64,000 nt of DNA from Leucosporidium creatinivorum. Taxonomy: Eukaryota; Basidiomycota; Microbotryomycetes; Leucosporidiales; Leucosporidiaceae. Below, piece after piece: positions 56,401-64,000 of this stretch. The stretch is from the NCBI GenBank assembly GCA_001600635.1, contig BCKL01000009.1, positions 124,001 to 188,000 on the forward strand, in the 5' to 3' direction. Position 1 is the first letter of the stretch; each line of letters opens with the position of its first letter. The position numbers and the translations under genes are program-made. The notes under the pieces are model-generated. The model saw only the letters and a list, made by a program, of their open reading frames with translations. It was not told the DNA's origin and did no database searches.

Positions 56401-56614
56401 TAGTAGCCTGCTTGCTAATGACCTCTGGACTCAGCGGGTTGAGGTTCTCGACATCAATCTCTACTTCCTCAACGAGAGCGAGTTGGCCAAGTTTGCTCGT
56501 GAGTCCAGAGGTGGCCTGCGACTGTTGAGGTGTAGTCTCGTTCTCCGAGTCTGATCCCTCGGAATCAGAGTGGTTGAGGTGAGATTGTTGGAGGGGGGAA
56601 GGGGAGGCAGCCAT
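53483..56614 (-). CDS. GCD11: Translation initiation factor eIF2 gamma subunit
   Basis: ATG at 56614 starts [20 protein letters not shown], an acidic tail, then QATINI and [20 protein letters not shown] (G1). The zinc ribbon [10 protein letters not shown]...CEVPKCGG follows, then [20 protein letters not shown] (G3), [15 protein letters not shown] (G4) and [19 protein letters not shown] (G5). Domain II and III segments include [40 protein letters not shown] and [20 protein letters not shown]. It ends [12 protein letters not shown]. It binds GTP and initiator Met-tRNA and delivers it to the 40S subunit. The residue after the P-loop GKS is Gln instead of the usual Thr. Intron 1 (55757-56391) is 635 nt, long for this genome. 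An unknown base at 54178 is in an intron. Confidence 0.93.
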
Positions 56615-57596
56615 CTTGGGCTTGTCGAGAGGGAGCTGCTGAGCTGGAGAGGGAGATGGGAAGAGAGGGAGGAGAGGGAGAGATGGGTGTCGGCCTGTGT
56701 TCCGCTGTAGAGGCGAAGGAAAGGCGACTTTTAGTTGAAGAAAGAGACGAGCTAAGAGAGTGCAGAAACAGAGCTGTACAAACAAGCTGGAATTCGAGAC
56801 TCGGAAACGACGCAACTCGAGAGACGAGTCAAGAATCAGAGGGGCCGTCGGATCCAGCTGTAGCGCAATACAAATGCCGTGTATCAGTACCAGGGAGCTA
56901 ACCTGACATCGTACTGTAATTCTGAGTCACTTGAAACAGTGCGAGAGGCTCTTGCTAGCGTACAGAAGCAGCGCCGAGCTTCTCAAGCGAGTGGGAAGCT
57001 CGGAGAGGCCGCCGCACCGTGCAGAGGCTGCTCTCGGATCAGCTTAGCAGCATAGTCCTGCGCGAAAAGTCTACTCTACGTAAGCCAGACCCACACCGCC
57101 TCCCCTCGCCTTTCATCTCGAGCAAAACAGCCCAAACCCACCTTCGCCGAGTGGCACTCTCCGAGTTCCTGCTGCGCTTTGCCCGTCAGCGAAAGCCAAG
57201 GGCTCGTCCTGGCATCTTACCCTACTTCGAATCCTGGCCTGCTCTGCTACACCAAATCTCAGCTCTCGAAGACTCGCCTGTCCACTGCCGAAGCTCGACG
57301 ACTTGCTCCTCTGCCGACTCACTTCTTCTCCTTCCGCCTCATTGGTCTCGTTTCTCCAACTCGACTCGACTACAGCAACAGTACAGCACACATCGCACTA
57401 CTCTACCAACCTACCGCCCTACACCTCTACACACCCCAGCAAGCAACCGCGGCTCCCCACTTCCGCCTCGCACGCCCTCATCAGCTCAACTCGGTCTCGT
57501 GAGTCTCCTCGCTCGCCTTCCCCTTCCCTACAGCAGGTCTGATTGTACTCTGCTACAGCTCTACACACCTACAACACCCGCGAGAAGCAAGCAACG
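56615..57596. promoter_or_regulatory. eIF2 gamma upstream region and duplicated ATG44 leader
   Basis: Up to about 57212 this is unique sequence upstream of eIF2 gamma. From 57213 it is the inverted copy of the ATG44 leader, including its GTGAGT...CTACAG leader intron. No gene other than the duplicated leader is seen. Confidence 0.5.
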
Positions 57597-59650
57597 ATGG
57601 TCCTAGGACGCCTAACGCACTACGCTTTGGATTTGGTGCTCGTTAGCGCTGTCGTGGCGGGGGNGAAGAGGAGTACTGGGTTTCAGTGAGTTGGCTACAG
57701 AGCTGCTGGTTGCTGGGCTGGTCGGCTGGCGGGTCTGGGAGGCGAGGCTGGCAGGGGAGGAGAGGGCGATGAGCGATGCGCGTGGTGGGCGGATTGGAGG
57801 GCGAGCTGCTGAGCGGGAGGATGGAAGCAGAGTAGGGTCCCTCGTTCAGAGGATGAGAGGCTCTATCTGCTGCCTCCCCATGCTCTTGTTCAGCAGCCGC
57901 GATGAGCAGGGCGAGCTGAAGCGAGGCAGCTCGACCGGCTGTGAGGGAGGAGCTGCATTGCAAGGGCAGGAGCCGAGTTGCTACAGTAGCGGGAGGTACC
58001 GTGGTGCTCTGCTGGTCCAGCTTGACACGTTGCAGCAGCTCGCTTCGGCGAGCAGCTGGCTAGCCCGCGCCACGCCGGTGGAGGTCGTGCTTCGTAGTCT
58101 TGATCTCGAGTTGGGAGTGCGAGGTCGGAGCTCTGGTACTTCTCCGAAAGCTGGTTCCGTCAACCCTCTGCTGCTAGACTACGTCGATGACGAGCAGTAG
58201 CTCGGCGACGACGATCCTTCGCGAGTGAGCGCTTTGCTCAGTAGGGCGGTGGGCTACTCGCTTTCGGTGGAACTCATTCGCCGAACGCTAAATCGAGTAC
58301 TTCACAGACTTACCAGCCAAAAAAAATGAGGAGGCTGAGGTCTCTGGCGCGCTCTGAACGGGCAGCAGGCCACTCGTTCGGCGCTCCTCCGCTCCGCCTT
58401 AGCGCCTTTCGCTCAGTCATCTGGATCACGCTTGCGGGAGATCGGAAGACTAGCAGTACGGGGCAGCCCTTCCGCAAGCCGAGCTGCTCTGGCTGCTTGA
58501 GCCTCTCGAACCACCGCTCAGTAGCAGTAGCGCCGTTCGCCGAGACGCAGGGTACGGCGCTAGAGGGCGGTCGCTTCAGATGCGGAGCGGGTGCTGAGCT
58601 ACTACGGTATCATGAGGTGCTAACGTGCGCTGCTGCTCTCGCTTTCTGTCTCCAGCTGCTGCTTCAGAACAGCGGTCTACGAGCCAGCGCTGCTGAAGGC
58701 ATTGCTCCGTTCGCATGCGCTCGAGTTGAGGGTGTGACAGCGGGCTCTTTCCAACCGCCTGCTGCTGGCGGTATCTGCATTCTGCTGGGAAGCTACGCCT
58801 TCGACGAGCTGCAGCTCGGCGATTCCTCTAGCGAGTTGGCTCGTCGCTCGGTAGAGTGGTGGGCTCCTTGCTCGCTGTGCGATCTTGAGTCGAACTGTAG
58901 GTCTGTCGAGCCTGCCATGCGCGAATGGGGCTACGACGGATGGAGCGATTCGATTGAGCAGCTGGCTGTTCGCTCGGCGCTGCTGCTTTTTGGTCTTCTG
59001 GCCTCGCTCATTCCATCAGGCCTCGCTGCTGCGGGGTGAAGAAGGGCTGTGCAACGCAGGGTATCTAATCAACTGCAATGAGCGGCCTGGCGTCCTGGCT
59101 TCGTTGCTTCTCCTCGGCGCTAGAGCAGCGCTCGAGGGAGCGAGGAAGCCCGAGCCGAAGTTTCAGCCGCCTGCTGCTACAGCGTGACATTGGCAGGCAG
59201 AGACACTGTAGTGCTGGAGAGAGCTGCGGCTCTCTGCTAACTGCCAATCGTCGCCCGTAGCCGTAACGATCGTGGAACAGCTCAACGAGCCAGCATACCG
59301 CCAGCCCCGTTGCTCCCTTCGCACACCTTCGAAGTCGAGTGTTTGCGTTTGGAGATGCATCATGGCGCTCCTGGTGCTGGAGCTCTCCTCTGTTACTTGC
59401 GATCATCTCGCTAAGCTTGCCCGTTCAAGAGCAGCTCGGCGGCGACCCTTCTCTGCGAAATGGCTCATTGCTGAGTAGGGCAGAGGACCAGTTGCTACGT
59501 AGCAGTGAGGTCGATCGAGCTGCAAGTCTTCTCTCCTCATTTTCTGGGGCGAGACCGAGGCTGACGAGGCTGGAGCGACTCGAGGGAGCAACTGGCTGCT
59601 TGCTCGGCGCTCCTCCTCATCCCTCCTCACCCTCTGCTGTCGGACCCCCA
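57213..59650 (+). repeat. IR2 right arm
   Basis: Inverted counterpart of 46900-49312: ATG44 leader, exon 1 and repeat units. The 7.9-kb core between arms carries an F-box gene, HVPSLT copy A and eIF2 gamma. Confidence 0.75.
57597..57685 (+). pseudogene. Duplicated exon 1 of ATG44
   Basis: ATG at 57597 reads MVLGRLTHYALDLVLVSAVV then AG?KRSTGF up to a GTGAGT donor, the same as the real exon 1 (one unknown base at 57664). No exon 2 (the VGEKVFDYTAAM part) is found downstream within the window, so it is an orphan exon, not a second gene. Confidence 0.8.
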
Positions 59651-60150
59651 AGCTTTACTGCTGTACGGGGAGGTGGAAGAAGCTGTGCAGGATTGCTCCT
59701 TCGGGATAAGCGGCCTGCCTGCTACGTTCTTGCCATCTCGATCATCCGCGAGCATTACTCGACGGGGCAAGGTGCGCTTCTGCATTAAAGGGTTCATGCT
59801 GTGTCGCTGTGGTGCCGAGAGGTCCTACAGCGAATAGCTGTGTACCATCCCGTCGCGGCAGATTGGCCTAGTGGGTGCCTCCGCCCGAGACACCAAAGCG
59901 CCAGCATCGCCGGGAACTTTGCTCCGATCTCAAGTCATCCTTGGGGAGGCTTGAGAGTGGAGGTATTGAGATCCTTGGCGAGTGGCCACTATATGTAACC
60001 CAGGCCAGCCGACAACAACTCAGTCCCTGAAGATCAGTCTTCGGCGACGACTCTCCTTCGCGAGTTGGCTCGTCGCTCGACAAGGCGGGGAGCTACTTGC
60101 TATTGAGAGTTGTTGTTGTCGGAAGGCAGAGCTCGCATGGGCCGAGTGAA
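57686..60150 (+). repeat. Tandem array of about 610-bp units, right copy
   Basis: The anchor CGGCGA followed by CTTCGCGAGT-like sequence recurs at about 58203, 58817, 59437 and 60041, with spacings of about 614, 620 and 604. That is one unit more than in the left arm. An open frame of 237 codons at 58326-59039 crosses a unit boundary and is probably chance. Confidence 0.7.
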
Positions 60151-60302
60151 CCGCGACTATCAGCGGTCGGTCGAAGCGGCGGCGGACTCGGGTTTGGCGC
60201 TCCCTTGACGGATTTTTTGGCCGGTGCACAATCTTGGACATGTACAGCTTCACGTGCATTGCGGGGCCTCGCTGCGCGATTACAGCAACAAGTTCATCGA
60301 GC

Positions 60303-60640
60303 GACAATGATGTCGCAACCTCCTCGAAGCCCTCCCGCCGAGCGTGCACTCCCTTGCACTCGCTGATGGTGGCAATCGCAAGCTCCCCCGTCGCCTTCCT
60401 CTCGACGCGCTGCCTCCTACCCGCCTTCGCCTTGACGTCCAAACCGTCTCCTTCTCCCCCTTGACACTCCTCGCCTTCCTACGCTCGGCGCGCTGTCCTC
60501 ATCTTCGCCGAATCGCCTACTTTGACCGCGATTTTTGCTGGCGAGCTTCGAACGGAGTGGGATGAATCGGCCCGTGGTGAGGTCACTTCGTTGTTGGAGG
60601 AGCTGGTATCTCGAGGAACTGAGATCGGCGGAGTTCAGTC
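60303..60640 (+). pseudogene. C-terminal relic of an F-box/LRR gene
   Basis: The frame RCRNLLEALPPSVHSLALAD, LPLDALPPTRLRLDVQTVSF and SPLTLLAFLRSARCPHLRRI aligns with the last LRRs of the copy at 16315-17858 (RCGSLFESLPSTLQSLTL). A further out-of-frame LLEEL piece lies near 60594. The F-box half is absent and the 5' side runs into the 610-bp array. Confidence 0.7.
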
Positions 60641-61579
60641 GAGGTGAGCTCTTGACGTCGGTCTATGCTTTTCGGCAGCTCGAGCTGACTCTCTCATCTG
60701 CTATAGATGTCAGGCGCTCAACTCGAGATCGCTGGACAGCTCGAGGTGGTCGGCCGGTCGAGTTGGGCGAGCTGCTCGGCGATGTCGATGTCGGCGCTCG
60801 GAGGATGAAGATGAGATGGAGGAGTAGTGAGACTCGGTCGATCGTGTTACATCCAGCTTTCATATCATTCATGTCTTTTGACTATGAAGTGGAGATCCGA
60901 CCAAAAACGAGAGCGAGAGGGAGCTAGAGGCCTTCGCTGAGGTGGGGTTGCGCCAGCTCGGTGTATTTGATGACTGGGACTTTGAGACCTTGTTGGACTG
61001 GGAGCAAGAGCTTGAAGTGAAGGGAGTGGAGCTGAGCTGGTCCGAGGAGTAGCTTTCTGTACTTGTACGTCGCAATAGTTGTTTGCTTTCTTTCTTTCTC
61101 GCCGACCGAGTCGAGCTTTAGCGACGAGAGATGCTGTGATTAACGCTCCCTTGCTTGCGCGAATGCTAGCATAAGCTACCCTGACTCGCTTCTAGTCGAA
61201 TGTCTGCTTGAGGATCTTTTCCGTACCGACTCAGAGCTTCGAAGCGGTCGCCTGCGTCGAGCAAAAGGATGAGCGAGAGCGCCGAGCAAGAGCGGAACGA
61301 GGCAAGCTCACCTTGTCCATTGCAGCCGGATGAGCTTCAACAATCTGAGCATCCGTGACCAAGGCACCGGAGTGACCTGCGATGTCAGAGAGCGAGAGTC
61401 CAGCGATCAGTGGGAAGCTCGGCGAAGTGAGAAAGTGAGAACAGACCCTGAGGAGCTGCAAGCTGTGACAGCGGTGAGCCGCAAAGAGGAGGGCGAGAGA
61501 TGAGATCAAATTAGCGACCGTCGACCCCGCAGACCGCGAGAAACGAGACCGCAAGCTCACCTCGACCACTTCGCCGAGC
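60641..61579. other. Region without a recognised gene
   Basis: On the + strand 60905-61051 an open stretch reads LEAFAEVGLRQLGVFDDWDF, ETLLDWEQELEVKGVELSW and stop, acidic and coding-like, but no start or upstream exon is found. On the - strand a possible spliced piece GHSGALVTDAQIVEAHPAAM lies near 61310-61380. Neither is recognised. The 3'-UTR intron donor of the adjacent F-box locus is at 61560. Confidence 0.35.
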
Positions 61580-63142
61580 TCATTCGGCCCAAATCCCCAT
61601 CTCCTCCGCAACTAATTTGACTTCCGCCAGACTCTCAGAGGTCCACTCGTCGTAGCCTCGTAGTCCAATTCATGCCAGAAGCGAAGATGGCGGAGATGGA
61701 GTAGACGGCGCGAGCGGAGGAGTTCCAGAAGGGCGGAGGGCGAGAAGCCGACGGTATGGAGGTTGAGGACGACGAGGGTGGGAGAAAGATGGTCCAGGAA
61801 AGTCGGATCCAGAACATAGACCTGTTCTGCGCCGGCCAACTGCAGGGTAGTCACGCTGGATGGCACGGCTGCAACGAAATCCCGGCACCGAGTTGCGACG
61901 GCGGCCGCGCTCGGAGCATCAGGTGGCAGCATCGTGGTAATATCCAGGTCGAGACGGCGGAGGTTTGGTAGGTGCGGGATTGAAGGAGGGGGGTGGCGAC
62001 TCGAGATGTTGAGGCCGAGGGAGAGGTGGGTGAGGGAGTCGGCCGACGATTGGAGGATTGCTTCGAGAGCAAGATCGAGGCCTGATCCTTCAAATAGGTG
62101 ACATCGAGTCGGAGGTATCTCAGAGAGGAAGGAAAGCTTGATGGTACCTCCAGGGCTCTCTCCACTCCGAGCGAGAGGCTCTGCAGCGCCCTCTGGTCCT
62201 CCAGCATTTCCCAGAGCACAGCCAAGCTGCCTTGACCGTCTACAGTCTCGGGAAACGTCCCAAGAGTGAGAGAGCGGTACTGCTGCCTACTGCGCCAGAT
62301 GGTGCGCGCAACGTACTTCATCTCGCTCCGCCACGACGACCCTGAATATTCAAGGTGATGTGGCCGAGACGTTTCGAGTAAAAGCAGGAGCACATCAACG
62401 GCTCCCTCAAAGTCCATCTCCAATCTTCGATTGAAGAATAAACCGAGACTCGTTGAACGAGCGCGCCGAGGTGAGGGTGGAGGGGCGAGGCTTTTTGTGA
62501 GGCGTCCATAATTGATGGCGACATCCGAACCACGTCTTACGCTCGTCTCGAGGTCTAACGGGTAGTTGTGATCGTCTAGCTGCTGCCCCTTGATCTCCAG
62601 GTACACCGTTTCGTAGAGGGCTTCTCGGGCGAGGGGGAGGAAACTCTTGGAGACGAGGCAGCAGGTGGCGACGAAGGCAGGGGTCGTCGAGTACTCAACA
62701 GCATGTTGATGTAGAATGAGGGAGACGATCTCGGAGGGTAGAGTAGGGCGTGAAGGGTCGAAGACGGTCGACCGAGGGAGAGGGGCGGCGAGGAGGGCGA
62801 CGGCTTGGTTGAGGAGAGCCGTGAGGGACGTGACGTCGACGAGAGGGAGCGAGGACGTTGTAGAAGAGGAGGAGATGCCTTGCAGCTTGTCGACGGCTTA
62901 CATGAGAGGGCGGGCGCTCTGTTGCGGAAGCGGAAGGCGGTAAGCTCACAAGAAAGCGCCGTCTGCACCGGTCCACGACTCACCGAAGGATAGCCAGCGG
63001 GCACTCCGATGTCCTGCAGCTCCTGCAGCTCCTCCAGCAGGCGACGACAGCTTCCTGACGACAAACAGCCCTTACCCACGTCCAGCTGCGTCCAAAGCGT
63101 GATGATAGCGCTCTTCAAGCGAGTAACGAGAGCGGTGATCAT
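61580..63142 (-). pseudogene. Decayed F-box/LRR gene
   Basis: Exon 1 (MITALVTRLKSAIITLWTQL to VPAGYPS) and its GTGAGTCG intron are intact. Exon 2 starts SARPLM but then has TAA where every other copy has a Glu codon. The F-box (SRPTLPSEIVSLILHQHAV) and LRRs are recognisable. Further frame changes occur in the LRR part, and the C-terminus reads KLVAEEMGIWAE. It is head-to-head with the HVPSLT gene at 63859. Translation from a later Met is conceivable but the LRR half is also disrupted. Confidence 0.75.
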
Positions 63143-63858
63143 CTTGTACGGTGTGTTGAGTTTCAAGCTCTCTCCTGGCTGTCCTGTTGTAGCGAAGTGA
63201 GTCGAAAGCTGGAAGACGAGGTGATGAGCGGAGGGAGAGAGGCGAAAGGGTCGAAGTTGGACAAGTGGACGGCTTGAGCTTCGACTACATCTTGCTTGCT
63301 TCTTCAGAGCATCAACAGTGCTCGATAAAGCTGTAGGTGCGCGCTGAGACCGCCTACTAGACAGCAGCTCGCTCAGCACCTCCTCAAGCGTCGCTTCCTT
63401 CGCTGCACCACCTCACTTCCTGCCCACGTCTCTTGATCATCGACAAGCGCTTAGCAGCTCTACATATAAGTAGGTCAGTAAATTCGGCGTGCTGCACCTC
63501 GCCTTTTCTCGTTCTGACGGGTCAGCTTGCCAGCTCGGCGCTGCTTCTTCCGGCCGTCGAGCTCAGTTTCGGCTCTGCAGCGCTTGAGCAAGAAAAAGTA
63601 CAGCTCTGACTGTCCATTTGCCATATTTACATTGTACAACTGCTGCACAAATGTACCTTCCAGGCGCCTCGTGACAGCCTGCAGATCCTTTCTAGGAGAA
63701 GGACGAACGCCGAGCATCGTTCCCTCCGGCCATGCTGTAGCTCGTCTCCTGCACCGATTCCCTCGGTGCTTGCTCTCGAGGTAGACCAGTTGATGCCCTG
63801 CTTCTTCTTCCTCTTCTCATTTTCCTCACTCCTCTCACCCACCGCCGCTCCGCTCGAC
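63143..63858. promoter_or_regulatory. Divergent region of an F-box/HVPSLT pair
   Basis: Contains the F-box leader block at 63273-63306 and, near 63697-63715, GACGAACGCCGAGCATCG, a string also found about 200 nt upstream of HVPSLT copies A (about 51987) and D (about 7150, reverse strand). No other gene is seen. Confidence 0.5.
63273..63306 (-). promoter_or_regulatory. F-box family leader block (copy 4)
   Basis: Reverse-strand copy of the block at 16151-16184, 131 nt before the ATG at 63142. Confidence 0.5.
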
Positions 63859-64000
63859 ATGCCCCGCCATGATGCTAACCTCACCTTCGAGCAAGTCAAC
63901 GCCATCTGCGGCAGCTGGACTCTGGCGCATGCCTACCCTTTCCCAGCGCGACCATTCTCCCGCGATGACACATTCAAGTTGTTGAACGTGAGCACGGCGA
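63859..64000 (+). CDS. Unknown HVPSLT-family protein, copy C (runs off the window)
   Basis: ATG at 63859 encodes MPRHDANLTFEQVNAICGSW, TLAHAYPFPARPFSRDDTFK and LLN before a GTGAGC donor at 63988. The FPFP/PFP box and the exon end match copy B. Only exon 1 is inside the window. It pairs head-to-head with the decayed F-box locus. Confidence 0.6.
   Translation, partial: MPRHDANLTFEQVNAICGSWTLAHAYPFPARPFSRDDTFKLLNVSTA

Noticed and set aside
58326-59039. 237-codon ORF in the right repeat array
   Set aside because: It crosses a repeat-unit boundary, has no counterpart in the other arm and no domain-like pattern.
46900-60150. Centromere-like reading of inverted repeats with satellite arrays
   Set aside because: The core and flanks are full of intact housekeeping genes such as eIF2 gamma; nothing else supports a centromere.
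1-64000. Mobile or virus-like elements behind the duplications
   Set aside because: No reverse transcriptase, integrase, transposase or capsid-like reading frame, and no terminal repeats with target-site duplications were seen at arm ends.

Overview
The window is a nuclear segment of a GC-rich basidiomycete fungus. The reasons are dense short GT-AG introns (mostly 50-110 nt) with a GCTGAC-type branch site, a fungal chitin synthase, a DASH-complex Dam1, an OLE1-type desaturase with a fused cytochrome b5 domain, and compact head-to-head genes. The style is closest to red yeasts of Pucciniomycotina (Rhodotorula-like); that placement is inference. I see no reverse transcriptase, integrase, transposase, capsid or other virus-like gene, and no convincing tRNA or rRNA.

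Conserved housekeeping genes: a Gyp1/TBC1D22 Rab-GAP (2.6-5.7 kb, +), chitin synthase (18.5-23.7 kb, -), Dam1 (24.2-25.5 kb, +), prohibitin-2 (27.4-28.8 kb, +), acyl-CoA delta-9 desaturase (39.4-41.9 kb, -), an Aro8-like aminotransferase (42.4-45.0 kb, +), the mitofissin Atg44/DUF1748 (46.7-48.9 kb, -) and eIF2 gamma (53.5-56.6 kb, -).

Lineage-specific families fill the rest. Nine F-box or F-box/LRR loci lie in 64 kb: about 1-784 (-, partial), 885-2459 (-), 7206-7922 (+, relic), 16315-17858 (+), 26016-27174 (-), 29377-30913 (-), 49704-51273 (-), about 60303-60640 (+, relic) and 61580-63142 (-, decayed). A second family encodes an unrecognised protein of about 236 residues with a conserved C-terminal HVPSLTxRQ signature. 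It has four members, at 6.0-7.0 kb, 45.1-46.2 kb, 52.2-53.1 kb and 63.86 kb onward. Three of the four sit head-to-head with an F-box gene or relic.

The layout is dominated by two nested inverted duplications. IR1 has arms of about 10 kb (8.1-18.3 kb and 28.9-39.2 kb) around a core of about 10.5 kb with CHS, DAM1, an F-box gene and PHB2. Each arm carries a large PH-domain gene head-to-head with an F-box gene, and the shared promoter between them is nearly identical while the coding regions have diverged. IR2 (46.9-49.3 kb and 57.2-59.65 kb) duplicates the leader and first exon of ATG44 plus an array of about 610-bp tandem repeats. In the left copy that array forms a roughly 2-kb intron inside ATG44.

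The most unusual single gene is at the left edge. Its protein begins MARTKQTAR, which is the histone H3 tail, ahead of an F-box: a possible histone mimic on an SCF adaptor.
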